A program made the position numbers and the translations under genes. Positions 44,301 through 53,427 of a DNA stretch of 64,000 nucleotides are shown in pieces (positions within the stretch are counted from its first letter, which is position 1; each line of letters starts with the position of its first letter). The notes under the pieces were generated by a model. That model was given only the letters and a program-made list of their open reading frames with translations, had not been told where the DNA came from and did no database searches. The stretch is from Oscillospiraceae bacterium (GTDB taxonomy: Bacteria > Bacillota > Clostridia > Oscillospirales > Ruminococcaceae). Location of the stretch: positions 62,001-126,000 of the forward strand of contig JAFTVU010000011.1 in assembly GCA_017465665.1 (NCBI GenBank), in the 5' to 3' direction.

Positions 44301-44931
44301 TTTCAGACTGTCTTTTCAGTACAGGCAGACGCTCCTCGTCCACACGGATGATATCCTTCTGACGCGTGATGTTCTCCTCGGCATTGGCAAGCTGCTTTTC
44401 CGCTTCCTGCTTCTTATGCAGGAACAGCGATACGCCTGCCGCCTCCTCGAATATCTCACGGCGCTGTGAGCCGCGCGCATTTACTATCTCCGCCACACGA
44501 CCCTGACCTACGATGGAATATCCGTCACGGCCAAGTCCTGTACCCATCAGCATCTCCTGAATATCTCTCAGACGGGACTTCTGGCCGTTGATAAGATACT
44601 CACTCTCGCCTGAACGGTACAGCTTACGGGAAATAACTACCTCATCAGCATCTATACCGAGAGTGCGGTCACAGTTATCAATGGTGAGCGCTACCTTTGC
44701 AAAGCCCATAGGCTTACGCTCCACCGTACCATGGAAGATAACATCCTCCATCTTCTCTCCGCGCAGAGTTTTAGCGCCCTGCTCTCCCATTACCCATCGC
44801 AGCGCGTCACTTATATTACTTTTTCCGTTACCGTTGCTTCCGACAACGGCAGTGGTCTTAGTGTCGAAATTCAGCACGGTCTTGTCCGCAAAGGACTTAA
44901 AGCCGTGGATCTCCAGTGACTTAAAAAACAT
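41362..44931 (-). CDS. smc: Chromosome segregation protein SMC
   Basis: 1189 residues, normal length. N-terminal Walker A GSNGNGKSN (about 32-40), first coiled coil to about 500, hinge near 510-640 (with GGSFTGGSKVSAGG just after it), second coiled coil, then the ABC signature LSGGEQTMVAI and Walker B CMLDEVDAALDD. It forms the condensin-like ring that organises sister chromosomes with ScpA and ScpB, which are not in this window. Confidence 0.97.
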   Translation of the reverse strand: MFFKSLEIHGFKSFADKTVLNFDTKTTAVVGSNGNGKSNISDALRWVMGEQGAKTLRGEKMEDVIFHGTVERKPMGFAKVALTIDNCDRTLGIDADEVVISRKLYRSGESEYLINGQKSRLRDIQEMLMGTGLGRDGYSIVGQGRVAEIVNARGSQRREIFEEAAGVSLFLHKKQEAEKQLANAEENITRQKDIIRVDEERLPVLKRQSEKAALAAELYAEKKELEISVSTARLSNRRDDLKKLDDDLLLNRAESEHYERDIQKLEDSIEASSEKRMKIQAELERFRRNKQFVNDEIAEKRASVQVLENDLRHNEQRRTELAQQLADAEKSSRSYDDDIKAIEQKISAKEQEIAALGIKRSEVQSKLDEIAGQSAEADKAYSELESALAQCYRDRGEASVRSAQAERAADEAGEQKRIFLEGLNDSETKLKEYTEGKEAAAKQLAEVTAKRADTKNKLAGYERLYDGKKRRMNEAKEALEEVERELGSKQQRYNVLRDVENSMEGYYRSVKDILRASKSGRIGGIHGIVAYIIGVEERYVTAIETVLQPVMQHIIVDNEETAKRCIRFLKETNAGRATMLPLTSIKGRSLNEPRLDMEDGFEGIASELVQYDDEYSEIVKYLLGTTAVVDDIDTAAYIGKRYGNKFRIVTLDGQVVNAGGSFTGGSKVSAGGIISRKQEIETLYSEITKLRQSQNEKSEAFRQYQAESAKFTIEMEGMQDELRDLDNEEIRINADISRLDSLISQLSQQGETAKLTVQRFDMQIEQQKKIVSENDAVVVETDNKIALLEEQLSASGTERDTAAQSIRALSDEISQINIDEITAGKDIDAFRGEIRAVENNRRMLFENSGGFREAMEKLDSQDNDIRLEIERVKLSIQQQTEDLTENEDDIARCTEEVTQLEKSIESMHRDVREATDNKEKFNREVARLEERRAGVQRDYDSIVKLLYDRYELTVSMAVEQAKPLENLMAAENDLTELNKRISALGSVNMDSIEEYRTVSERYEFQTAQLADIERSKAELEKLIEQLTADIKTRFLHSFEDINKHFKEIFVTIFGDGAKAELELTDPEDVLNSGIEINAAPPGKVIKNLISLSGGEQTMVAITIYLAILKHRPTPFCMLDEVDAALDDVNVDKYITYLNQFAKQTQLMVITHRRGTIEGCDVLYGVFMQEKGVSRLLRRELTDELDVELK

Positions 44932-44969
44932 TCGTACCTCTTACTTTTGTCAGCCTTACGGCGTGACCG

Positions 44970-45965
44970 TTACTTCGCACAGAGTCTGATATATTCCCCT
45001 GTGCAGGGCTTCACCGATACATTGTAGCCAAGCGCCGAAAGCTCCGCGATATTGCACCGCTTCTGCCCCGTTGCACGGCTGATATTCTTAGCATCGGTAT
45101 AAACTATATAATCTCCCCTATCCATATCGGAAAGGGCTTTTTTCATATCCTCGAGAAAGATGCGGCTTTCGCATATCTCTCTGAATGCGGGATGATAAAC
45201 ACCGCCAAGCATGGCATGCTCCACATCCTCGCTTGCGTGCAGTCCCATGCGTATCACCGCGATGCCTGCCGCTGTGAACTCTCTCAGCAGCCTTGCACAC
45301 AGCGTTACCGTCTGCTCAAAGCTGAATGTGCGGTATTCGCCGCTCTTAAACAGCTCACCAAGATGCGTGCCGTCCAGTATCACTGTCGGATAGATACGCA
45401 CCGTTGCAGGCTTAAGTGCAATAAACTGCTCCATTGTAGCAATAACTGCCTGCTCGCTGTCGCCGTAAAGGCCCGTCATCATCTGCAGACCAAGCTCGAT
45501 ACCGCTGCTTTTTATCAGCTCAGCGGCTGTGCGTACGTCCTCAGCGGTATGACCTCTGCGGTTGAGCGTAAGCACCTCGTCCGACATAGACTGAGCGCCC
45601 AGCTCTATCGCGGTCATGCCGTATCCTTTCAGAAGCAGCAGTATTTCCTCGGAAATACGATCAGGTCTTGTTGAGCAGCGTATTCCCGTATACACATCGG
45701 GATAGCGCTTCATCGCTGCATTTGCCACTGTCAGAAGCTCTTCCATATACGTCCTAGGGATAGCTGTAAAGCTGCCGCCGAAAAACGCTATTTCTGCTTT
45801 CATGGCACGATTTCTGAGATGCTCTGCTTGCTCGTCCAGCAGTGCAGCAACATCCTCGCAGCGCGGCGCTTTCTGCTCGCCCGAAATGCTTTTCTGATCG
45901 CAGAAGCTGCATTTATGCGGACATCCTATATGCGGAATAAATATAGAAATATTAGTCTGTTTCAT
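44970..45965 (-). CDS. Radical SAM protein, Elp3-like N-terminal type
   Basis: 331 residues. The [4Fe-4S] cluster motif CPHKCSFC is at about residues 15-22. Further blocks are FFGGSFTAIP, GIRCSTRPD and ELGAQSMSDEVL, as in the Elp3/HemN-like radical SAM branch, but no acetyltransferase domain follows. Genes of this kind often sit between rnc and smc in clostridia. Substrate unknown, with RNA or protein modification possible. It overlaps the end of rnc by 14 bases. Confidence 0.85.
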   Translation of the reverse strand: MKQTNISIFIPHIGCPHKCSFCDQKSISGEQKAPRCEDVAALLDEQAEHLRNRAMKAEIAFFGGSFTAIPRTYMEELLTVANAAMKRYPDVYTGIRCSTRPDRISEEILLLLKGYGMTAIELGAQSMSDEVLTLNRRGHTAEDVRTAAELIKSSGIELGLQMMTGLYGDSEQAVIATMEQFIALKPATVRIYPTVILDGTHLGELFKSGEYRTFSFEQTVTLCARLLREFTAAGIAVIRMGLHASEDVEHAMLGGVYHPAFREICESRIFLEDMKKALSDMDRGDYIVYTDAKNISRATGQKRCNIAELSALGYNVSVKPCTGEYIRLCAK

Positions 45966-46641
45966 AACCCATAAGACTGATGGCTTCCTTTGCGGCAGCC
46001 TGCTCAGCCTCCTTCTTGCTGTGACCGCTTCCCTTGCCTATGCCCTGACCATTCAGCAGCACCGTAGCATGAAAGATCTTGTGATGATTCTCTCCATCCT
46101 CCTCGGTCACCTCATACGAGATATGCTCCTCGGGATTCTGCTGGATTATCTCCTGCAGGATGGTCTTGTAATCTCCCAGCTTCACCTTGCCGCTCTTCAG
46201 AGCCTCAATGGACGGTACGAAGCGCAGAATAAAATCTCTCGCTTCCTCCATGCCGCCATCAAGATAGATAGCCGCTATAAGAGCTTCAAAAGCATCCGCT
46301 AATATCGAGCGGCGGTCACGGCCGCCTGTCATCTCCTCGCCCTTACCCAGCAGCAGATACTGACCCAGCCCGATCTTTTTTGCGAAGCTGTACAGAGAGT
46401 TCTCACATACGATGGAAGCTCGCAGCTTTGTCATGCCGCCCTCAGGCTCAGTGGTCATATTGGAGAAAAGATACTGCGAAACAGTAAGCTGCAGAACGCT
46501 GTCTCCAAGGAACTCAAGGCGCTCGTTACTGCCGTTGTTCTTTCCACCCGAATAGCTGGAGTGAGTCATAGCCTGCTCCAGCAGGGAAATATCCTTAAAT
46601 TCATAGCCTATAACAGGCTGAAATTCTCTGAATTCAGGCAT
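45952..46641 (-). CDS. rnc: Ribonuclease III
   Basis: 229 residues. The catalytic signature NERLEFLGDSVLQL lies near 39-52, with a second acidic pair in ILADAFEALIAAIYLD. The double-stranded RNA-binding domain is at about 155-225 (GSGHSKKEAEQAAAKEAI). It matures rRNA and cuts structured RNA. The ATG at 46641 lies one base after the plsX stop, with AGAGG upstream; a longer frame from 46677 lies inside plsX and is not supported. Confidence 0.95.
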   Translation of the reverse strand: MPEFREFQPVIGYEFKDISLLEQAMTHSSYSGGKNNGSNERLEFLGDSVLQLTVSQYLFSNMTTEPEGGMTKLRASIVCENSLYSFAKKIGLGQYLLLGKGEEMTGGRDRRSILADAFEALIAAIYLDGGMEEARDFILRFVPSIEALKSGKVKLGDYKTILQEIIQQNPEEHISYEVTEEDGENHHKIFHATVLLNGQGIGKGSGHSKKEAEQAAAKEAISLMGYETD

Positions 46642-46642
46642 G

Positions 46643-47662
46643 TCACGCCTCTTCCTGCTCAATTTTGAGCTGTGCAATTGCCGCTGTCATCTCCTCGATA
46701 GCATTGTTCTCGACGAACATCTTAGCCTGTCTGAACGCGCCAAAGAACGCCACCGCATCCGAGCTGCCATGCGCCTTGAAAACAGGCTTTGCAGTGCCGA
46801 GCAGCGGAGAGCCGCCAATAGTCTTGTAGTCCATCTGCTTCATGAACACTCCAAGCTGCTTCTTTACGCACAGTGCGCCTATCTTTGTAAGGAGATTCGC
46901 AAAGAAGATGTTCTTCAGCGCATCCTTTACAAGAGCGCCCATGCCCTCGCACGCCTTAAGATATACGTTGCCTGTGAAGCCATCTGTTATCAGCACATCT
47001 ACCGCTCCCAGCGGAACATCTCTTGCCTCAACAAAGCCTACAAAATTTATATTCGGGGTCTTTCTGAGCAGTGCCAGCGTCTGCTGTTCAAGCTCTCTGC
47101 CCTTTTCCTCCTCGGTGCCGATGTTCAGCAGACCTACACGCGGATTTGCAACGCCCATGGTCTTCTGCATGAACAGGCTGCCCATGATAGCAAACTGCTG
47201 GAGCATCTCAGGTCTTACCTCGATGTTAGCGCCGCCGTCCAGAACACAGTACTTCGCCCCGCCCTTTGCAGGCATGGGCGGAACCAAGGCTGCACGCTTT
47301 ACGCCCTTTATGCGCTTGCATATCATTGTACCGCCAAGTACGATAGCTGCTGTGCTTCCTGCACTGATGACCGCATCAGCCTTGCCGTCAGCCAGATATC
47401 TGAACGCAACGCCCATGGAGGTATCAGCCTTTTCCTTGAGGATAGCACGAGGATTATCCTCCACAGATATAACTCCGCCTGCAGCGTGGACAAGCTCGAT
47501 ACCCTCAGGTGATATCTTCAGCTCCTCCATACGCTTTTTCAGTATCTCCTCATCGCCCGTTACAGCGACCTCGATACCCAGCTCCTTAACAGCACGAGCC
47601 GCACCCTTGAGCACCTCGTCAGGAGCGTTATCGCCGCCGAAACCGTCAATTACAATCTTCAT
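46643..47662 (-). CDS. plsX: Phosphate acyltransferase PlsX
   Basis: 339 residues. It starts with KIVIDGFGGDNAP (usually DAMGGDxAP) and carries ISAGSTAAIV, LDGGANIEVRP and ITDGFTGNVYLK. It makes acyl phosphate from acyl-ACP for phospholipid synthesis. In many bacteria acpP lies between plsX and rnc; here rnc follows directly. Confidence 0.95.
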   Translation of the reverse strand: MKIVIDGFGGDNAPDEVLKGAARAVKELGIEVAVTGDEEILKKRMEELKISPEGIELVHAAGGVISVEDNPRAILKEKADTSMGVAFRYLADGKADAVISAGSTAAIVLGGTMICKRIKGVKRAALVPPMPAKGGAKYCVLDGGANIEVRPEMLQQFAIMGSLFMQKTMGVANPRVGLLNIGTEEEKGRELEQQTLALLRKTPNINFVGFVEARDVPLGAVDVLITDGFTGNVYLKACEGMGALVKDALKNIFFANLLTKIGALCVKKQLGVFMKQMDYKTIGGSPLLGTAKPVFKAHGSSDAVAFFGAFRQAKMFVENNAIEEMTAAIAQLKIEQEEA

Positions 47663-47695
47663 ATAAAACTCCGTTCTGCCGCACAGCGGCGACCG

Positions 47696-49009
47696 TCATC
47701 CGTTCAATGTCTTATCAAGATCGGCAAGCGCCCTTTCGGCGTATACCGCATATTTTTCATGCTTTTTGAGCTTTATCCCCTCTGGGAGTCTCGGAAGTAT
47801 TCCCATATTGCTGCCCATCGGCTGGAAATCCGTTACACTCTCATCGCTGATATAGGCGGAAAGCGCACCCAGCATAGTGGTCACGGGGAATACCGTTGGC
47901 GTTTTGCCCTCAAGGATATCCGCCAGAGCCCTGCCTGCCACGATACCGCTTGCAGCACTCTCCACATACCCCTCAACACCCGTTATCTGTCCGCCGAAAA
48001 ACACATTCTTTGAGCCTTTCAGCATGAAGTGTCTGTCCAGCAGTCTGGGGCTGTCTATAAACGTATTGCGGTGCATTACACCGTATCTCACGAACTCCGC
48101 ATTTTCAAGTCCGGGGATCATAGAGAATACGCGCTTCTGCTCGCCGAATTTCAGGTTTGTCTGAAAGCCAACAAGATTGTACAACGTACCCTCTTTGTTC
48201 TCCTTGCGGAGCTGCACTGCCGCCCATGGACGTCTGCCTGTTCTGGGATCGGTAAGACCAACAGGCTTCATACAGCCGTACCGCACGCTTTCAATGCCGC
48301 GCTTTGCAAGCACCTCAACAGGCATACAGCCCTCGTATACGGTGAGCCCCGAGCTCTCTTCGGGACGGTCAAAATCCTTCAGAGGAGCTGATTCGGCAGC
48401 TACTAGCGCCTCATAAAAGGCTTCATATTCCTCTTTGTTCATCGGGCAGTTGATATAATCCGCATCGCCCTTGTCATATCTTGTCTGGAAGAAAGCCTTG
48501 CTGAAATCGATGCTCTCCGCTGTTACTATCGGGGCAGCCGCATCAAAGAAGCTCAGACCCTTTCCGCAGACCTGCTGTATCTTAGCGGCAAGCGCATCCG
48601 ATGTCAGCGGACCTGTGCATATCACCGCGTTTTCCGTGGGAAATTCAGTAACCTCGCCCTCGATAACGGTGATGTTCGGATATGCTCTCACAAGCCTTGT
48701 GACCTCGTCCGAAAACTCTGTTCTGTTGACTGCAAGCGCACCGCCTGCAGGAACAGCGGTCTTTTCAGCGGCCTCAAGTATCACCGAGCCAAGCCTGCGC
48801 ATCTCCTCTTTCAGAAGTCCGCAGGCGCTGTCTACTCTCGCAGCCTTCAGGGAATTGGAGCAGACAAGCTCCGCAAAACCCTGATATTTATGCGCGGGAG
48901 AATATTTCTGCGGCTTCATTTCGTAAAGCTCTACATCGAAACCGCGCTTTGCGAGCTGCACAGCCGCCTCGCAGCCTGCAAGACCCGCGCCTATAACCTT
49001 AACCGTCAT
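47696..49009 (-). CDS. trmFO: Folate/FAD-dependent tRNA (uracil-54-C5)-methyltransferase
   Basis: 437 residues. The FAD-binding start is VIGAGLAGCEAAVQLAKRG. Family blocks such as YINCPMNKEEYEAFY and a C-terminal FAD segment (GRALADILEGK) are present. It makes 5-methyluridine 54 in tRNA with methylene-tetrahydrofolate. It overlaps topA by 4 bases; topA-trmFO is a frequent Firmicutes pair. Confidence 0.97.
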   Translation of the reverse strand: MTVKVIGAGLAGCEAAVQLAKRGFDVELYEMKPQKYSPAHKYQGFAELVCSNSLKAARVDSACGLLKEEMRRLGSVILEAAEKTAVPAGGALAVNRTEFSDEVTRLVRAYPNITVIEGEVTEFPTENAVICTGPLTSDALAAKIQQVCGKGLSFFDAAAPIVTAESIDFSKAFFQTRYDKGDADYINCPMNKEEYEAFYEALVAAESAPLKDFDRPEESSGLTVYEGCMPVEVLAKRGIESVRYGCMKPVGLTDPRTGRRPWAAVQLRKENKEGTLYNLVGFQTNLKFGEQKRVFSMIPGLENAEFVRYGVMHRNTFIDSPRLLDRHFMLKGSKNVFFGGQITGVEGYVESAASGIVAGRALADILEGKTPTVFPVTTMLGALSAYISDESVTDFQPMGSNMGILPRLPEGIKLKKHEKYAVYAERALADLDKTLNG

Positions 49010-51105
49010 GTCTTGTCCTTTGTATTATCCAGAGGACGCTCATAGGAGCAGCCCTCCTTTGCACAGTATATCTTGCCTAGCTTGCCCGTCTTCTTGAACA
49101 GTGTTCTGCCACATTCGGGGCATTTCTCTGTGATGGGCAGATCCCATGTCATGAAATTGCAGTTCTGATAATCCTCACATCCGTAGAAAGGCTTGCCCTT
49201 CTTGGATTTCTTCGCAAGCATCTTCTTGCCGCAGTTGGGGCAGCTACCGCCTGTTTCGTTCACTATCTTCTTGGTGAACTTGCACTCGGGGAAGCCTGAA
49301 CATCCTAAAAACTTTCCGAACGGTCCTATCTTGATGACCATGTTCTTGCCGCATTCCTCGCAAACGATATCCGTAGGCTCATCGGGCACCTTTACACGCT
49401 TGCCCTCCATATCGGCCTCTGCCTTTTCAAGAGTCTTTGCAAATCTGCCGTAGAAGTTCTTCAGCACCTGCACCCAGTTCACGTCGCCCTTTTCTATGTT
49501 ATCAAGCTCTGTTTCCATCTTTGCCGTGAACTTCACATCAACGATATTGTCAAAGTGATCCTTCAGCAGCTCGGTGATCACCTCACCGAGAGATGTGGGC
49601 TTTAACTGATTACCGCTCTCACGCTCAACGTAATGTCTGTCCAGAATGGTAGAGATAGTGGGCGCATAGGTTGAAGGACGTCCAATACCGTTCTCCTCCA
49701 GCTCCTTAATGAGCGATGCTTCGTTATATCTTGCAGGAGGCTGTGTAAAATGCTGATTGCCTGCTACTTCCTTAGCCTTCAGCTTTTCGCCCTTTGTAAT
49801 AACAGGCAGTGCGCCGCCCTGCTCGCTCTCGCCGTCCTTGCTCTCCTCATACAGCTTTGTAAAGCCGTCGAACTTCACGGAATATCCGCTTGCCTTGAAC
49901 AGGCAGTCGCCTGCTGTGATATCAACGGAAACCGTATCCAGCACAGCATTCTGCATCTGGCTTGCCATAAAGCGCTCCCAGATCAGCTTATACAGCTTAT
50001 ACTGATCGTTTGTCAGCGCAGACTTCACCTTATCGGGAGTAAGAGTAACCGTTGTGGGACGGATAGCCTCATGCGCATCCTGTGCATTGTTCTTGGAGCG
50101 ATATGTTCTTGGCTTTTCGGGGAGATACTCCGCACCGAACATATCCTTTATAAGCTCTGCCGCAGCAGCCTTTGCCTCATCAGAAATACGCAGCGAGTCT
50201 GTTCTCATGTATGTGATAAGACCCACAGCGCCCATACCCGGAACTTCGATACCTTCATACAGCTCCTGTGCTGCTTTCATCGTCCTGCGCGCCTGGAAAG
50301 AGAGCTTTCTGGAAGCCTCCTGCTGCAGCGTAGATGTTGTAAAGGGAGGTGCAGGCTGCTTCTTACGCTGGGACTTCTTCAGACCCGTAACGATATAATC
50401 AACGCCCTTAAGACGTGCAAGTATATCGTTAGCCTGTGCCTCGTTGGTAAGCTCTGCCTTCTCGCCATTCACCTCTGCGAGCTTGGCAGCAAACGCTCTT
50501 TTGGATGAGGCAGCGACGAACTTCGCGTCTATGCTCCAGTATTCCTGAGATACAAAGCTGCGTATCTCGTTCTCTCTGTCAACTATAAGACGTACCGCAA
50601 CAGACTGCACACGTCCTGCAGAAAGACCGCGGCGCACCTTTTTCCACAGGAACGGAGAAAGCTTATAGCCCACGATACGGTCAAGGATACGTCTTGCCTG
50701 CTGAGCATCCACCACATCATTGTCGATGCAGCGAGGATTACTCATACCGCTCTGGATACCGCTCTTGGTTATCTCGTTGAAAGTAACACGGACAGGAGCG
50801 TTCTCATCGATATTCAGCAGATGAGAAAGATGCCACGCGATAGCTTCACCCTCTCTATCAGGGTCAGTTGCGAGATATATGGTATCGCTGTTCTTTGCAC
50901 GCTTTTTAAGCTCCTTGATTATCTCGGATTTATCCTTCATGTTTACATACTGCGGTGCAAAATCATTCTCGATATCAACGCCCATCTTGGACTTTGGCAG
51001 ATCGATTATATGACCTGTGGATGCAATAACATCGTATCCGTCACCGAGATATTTCTTTACTGTTTTTGCCTTGGAAGGCGACTCTAATATTACAAGATCA
51101 GCCAC
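49006..51105 (-). CDS. topA: DNA topoisomerase I
   Basis: 699 residues, type IA. The Toprim domain starts ILESPSKAKTVKKYLG. The active-site Tyr is in GLITYMRTDSLR near residue 300, and GIGRPSTYAPTIS follows. Three C-terminal zinc ribbons (CxxC pairs, starting CEECGKNM) span about 575-690. It relaxes negative supercoils. The start is GTG at 51105 after GGGGGAT. Confidence 0.97.
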   Translation of the reverse strand: MADLVILESPSKAKTVKKYLGDGYDVIASTGHIIDLPKSKMGVDIENDFAPQYVNMKDKSEIIKELKKRAKNSDTIYLATDPDREGEAIAWHLSHLLNIDENAPVRVTFNEITKSGIQSGMSNPRCIDNDVVDAQQARRILDRIVGYKLSPFLWKKVRRGLSAGRVQSVAVRLIVDRENEIRSFVSQEYWSIDAKFVAASSKRAFAAKLAEVNGEKAELTNEAQANDILARLKGVDYIVTGLKKSQRKKQPAPPFTTSTLQQEASRKLSFQARRTMKAAQELYEGIEVPGMGAVGLITYMRTDSLRISDEAKAAAAELIKDMFGAEYLPEKPRTYRSKNNAQDAHEAIRPTTVTLTPDKVKSALTNDQYKLYKLIWERFMASQMQNAVLDTVSVDITAGDCLFKASGYSVKFDGFTKLYEESKDGESEQGGALPVITKGEKLKAKEVAGNQHFTQPPARYNEASLIKELEENGIGRPSTYAPTISTILDRHYVERESGNQLKPTSLGEVITELLKDHFDNIVDVKFTAKMETELDNIEKGDVNWVQVLKNFYGRFAKTLEKAEADMEGKRVKVPDEPTDIVCEECGKNMVIKIGPFGKFLGCSGFPECKFTKKIVNETGGSCPNCGKKMLAKKSKKGKPFYGCEDYQNCNFMTWDLPITEKCPECGRTLFKKTGKLGKIYCAKEGCSYERPLDNTKDKT

Positions 51106-51156
51106 TTGTTATCCCCCAGATTTCTTATTTTTTGCCTTTATACCTATCCATTGGTA

Positions 51157-51200
51157 AGCATCGCAAAGCCGAAAGTGTCGGCTTCGGGTTTTGCGATGCT
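51157..51200. other. Branched hairpin between trmH-like gene and topA
   Basis: An 11-bp stem (AGCATCGCAAA at 51157-51167 with 51190-51200) encloses a 5-bp inner stem (51168-51172 with 51178-51182). It could be a terminator or attenuator; no clear T run follows on the minus strand until 51135. Confidence 0.45.
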
Positions 51201-51232
51201 TTCTGCTTCCCTGCAGAAAGTCATTCTTGCTG

Positions 51233-52000
51233 TCAAGCCTTTGACAGCTCCCATATCATCACAGTTGCAGCTGCTGCCGCATTGAGTGATTCAGCTCCCG
51301 TTATCGGAATATACAGACCGCCTGTGCAGGCTGTCTTGGTTTCCTCCGTGATACCGCTGCCTTCGCTTCCGATGGCAACAGCCGCCTTTTCTCCGAAACG
51401 GATATCACCCAGCTTCTGAGCGCTTTCATCCAGCATAGAGCCATACACATCATATCCGTTTTCTCTGAGCGAGCGTATCATATCAGGCACGCTGCCTATC
51501 ACACACGGAAGTCTGAAAACGCTGCCCATCGAAGCTCTCAACACCTTTGGCGAAAAAACATCCGCGCACTTCGGTGAAAGTATCACACCTTTGATGCCAA
51601 ACGCCTCCGCCGTGCGGATTATAGTACCCACATTGCCGGGATCCTGTACTCCGTCAAGGATCACAAGCCTGCCATCAGGCAGCTCTGTGCAGGCCTTTCG
51701 GCGCACCTCAGCAAACAGCCCCTGCGGCGCCTTTGTATCGGAAATATATTCCGCTATATCCTGAGATATTACAGCCGAGCTTTCAGCCGCGGCAACCAGC
51801 TTTTCTACTGCCTGAGGATATTTTTCCCGCGCTTTTTCTGTAAAAAGCACTGTTATTATCTCCAGACCGCAGCCGACTGCCTCACCGCAGAGATGATCGC
51901 CCTCTATAACGAAAACACCCTGTTCATCTCTCAGCTTCTTGTCTTTTGCAAGCTCTCTGAAACGTCGGACAGTGTCATTTTTTCTGGATGTAAGCTCCAT
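51233..52000 (-). CDS. TrmH/SpoU-family RNA 2'-O-methyltransferase
   Basis: 255 residues. A small substrate-binding N-terminal domain is followed by the knotted SPOUT domain. Motif 1 is LDGVQDPGNVGTIIRTA, motif 2 AVAIGSEGSGIT and motif 3 YIPITGAESLNAAAAA. It methylates a ribose in rRNA or tRNA; the site is not evident. Follows rplT after a terminator. Confidence 0.92.
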   Translation of the reverse strand: MELTSRKNDTVRRFRELAKDKKLRDEQGVFVIEGDHLCGEAVGCGLEIITVLFTEKAREKYPQAVEKLVAAAESSAVISQDIAEYISDTKAPQGLFAEVRRKACTELPDGRLVILDGVQDPGNVGTIIRTAEAFGIKGVILSPKCADVFSPKVLRASMGSVFRLPCVIGSVPDMIRSLRENGYDVYGSMLDESAQKLGDIRFGEKAAVAIGSEGSGITEETKTACTGGLYIPITGAESLNAAAAATVMIWELSKA

Positions 52001-52027
52001 CCGAATATACCCCCTACATAGCGAAAA

Positions 52028-52057
52028 ATCTCACGCCCTGAATTCAAGACGTGAGAT
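52028..52057 (-). terminator. Terminator of infC-rpmI-rplT
   Basis: On the minus strand, ATCTCACG (52057-52050) pairs with CGTGAGAT (52035-52028) and is followed by TTTTTCG. Confidence 0.85.
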
Positions 52058-52066
52058 ATATCACGA

Positions 52067-52420
52067 TTAAAGTGCAGCCTTAGCCTTCTCAGTCAGTGCT
52101 GTGAAGCCTGCAGCGTCATTGATTGCGATCTCGGAGAGCATCTTTCTGTTCAGAGTGATGCCTGCCTTCTTCAGACCGTTCATAAATGTAGAGTAGTTCA
52201 TGCCGTTAGCCTTGCAGCCTGCGGAGATTCTGGTGATCCAGAGTCTTCTGAAATCTCTCTTCTTCAGCTTTCTGCCAACGTATGCATACTGACCGGACTT
52301 CATTACAGCTTCCTTAGCAGTCTTGAACAGTCTGCTCTTACCGCCCCAGTAGCCCTTTGCCAGCTTTAATGTCTTATTTCTTCTCTTACGAGTAGCGAGT
52401 GCGCCCTTAATGCGTGCCAT
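52067..52420 (-). CDS. rplT: 50S ribosomal protein L20
   Basis: 117 residues, full length. Basic N-terminal extension ([21 protein letters not shown]) and the conserved [17 protein letters not shown]. An early assembly protein of the large subunit. In Firmicutes L20 represses its own operon through the leader RNA. Confidence 0.97.
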   Translation of the reverse strand: MARIKGALATRKRRNKTLKLAKGYWGGKSRLFKTAKEAVMKSGQYAYVGRKLKKRDFRRLWITRISAGCKANGMNYSTFMNGLKKAGITLNRKMLSEIAINDAAGFTALTEKAKAAL

Positions 52421-52484
52421 GTTACATTACCTCCTAGTTTTTTCTGCGGAAACGCTTATTCCGCGTCGTTCTTACGCGTTATTC

Positions 52485-52682
52485 TTATTTGTACGGAATA
52501 AGGCTCTTTACTGCAGCTACGTTGGTAACGTCTGCATATGCGCCTGCTCTTAATCCTCTTTTACGCTTTGTGGTCTTCTTGGTAAGGATGTGGCGCTTAC
52601 CGCAGTGTGCCATCTTAACCTTACCTGTCTTTGTCAGCTTGAAACGCTTCTTAGCTCCGCTGTGTGTCTTGATCTTAGGCAT
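52485..52682 (-). CDS. rpmI: 50S ribosomal protein L35
   Basis: 65 residues. Starts [20 protein letters not shown], with the conserved [22 protein letters not shown] lies before the ATG. Confidence 0.97.
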   Translation of the reverse strand: MPKIKTHSGAKKRFKLTKTGKVKMAHCGKRHILTKKTTKRKRGLRAGAYADVTNVAAVKSLIPYK

Positions 52683-52730
52683 TTTTGTATCCTCCTTGAG
52701 ATTTTCTTTTAAAGTGCGCCTTGGCGCTTA

Positions 52731-53246
52731 TCACTTCTTGGGGCTGAGCACTACTGCGTAGTTCTTGCCCTCAAGCTTTGACGGCTTTTCGGAACCGCCG
52801 TACTCCGACACGGCATCCATGAATCTCTTCATCAATTCTTCGCTGAGGTTCATGTGAGACATTTCTCTCGCACGTCTGAAGCGGATGGTGACCTTAACCT
52901 TGTCACCGTTCTGAAGAAACTTGATGCAGTTCTTAACCTTGATGTTGAAATCATTGGTATCGATGTTAAGGGACATCTTGATCTCCTTGACCTCAGCCTG
53001 CTTCTGATTCTTCTTGGCTTCCTTTTCCCTCTTTGTCTGCTCGAAACGGTATTTGCCGTAATCCATTATGCGGCATACCGGAGGATTTGCTGTAGGAGCG
53101 ATGAGCACCAGATCGAGATCAGCCTCGATAGCCTTTTCAAGCGCGTCAGCCGTAGCCATAATGCCAAGCTGCTCGCCGTCCTCTCCGATAACTCTTACTT
53201 CCTTTTCACGGATCTCCTCATTGATGAGCTGTTCTTTCGTGCCGAT
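52731..53246 (-). CDS. infC: Translation initiation factor IF-3, probably with a rare AUC start
   Basis: About 171 residues: N-domain (LINEEIREKEVRVIGEDGEQLG), Lys-rich linker and C-domain (FRRAREMSHMNLSEELMKRF). It keeps ribosomal subunits apart and proofreads the start codon. I placed the start at the ATC of 53246-53244: GGCGGTG sits 7 bases before it, while the ATG seven codons upstream (53267) has no ribosome site. Rare AUU/AUC starts are known for infC and allow IF-3 to repress itself. If the ATG is used the protein is 178 residues. Confidence 0.93.
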   Translation of the reverse strand: MGTKEQLINEEIREKEVRVIGEDGEQLGIMATADALEKAIEADLDLVLIAPTANPPVCRIMDYGKYRFEQTKREKEAKKNQKQAEVKEIKMSLNIDTNDFNIKVKNCIKFLQNGDKVKVTIRFRRAREMSHMNLSEELMKRFMDAVSEYGGSEKPSKLEGKNYAVVLSPKK

Positions 53247-53299
53247 TGTGAAGCACCGCCTTTCCATTTAAAATCATCATTGCTTTCAGGAAATAAAAT

Positions 53300-53326
53300 A
53301 AGCGCGAGTACACACTACTCACGCTT
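53300..53326 (-). promoter_or_regulatory. Hairpin in the infC leader, possible attenuator
   Basis: Minus strand: AAGCG and GAGTA arms form an 11-position stem with one mismatch (53326-53316 with 53310-53300), followed by ATTTTATTT. It lies in a leader of about 175 bases, as in L20-controlled infC operons of Firmicutes. Whether the leader contains an L20-binding fold was not worked out. Confidence 0.5.
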
Positions 53327-53427
53327 AACAGAAATGCCCTGAGGCTGTATTCACATTAAGATTACCGCGCCTGACGAAATAAATGTCGGCGGGTGAGAGT
53401 GTGGTGGCTCTTCTTTATTACTCGATA

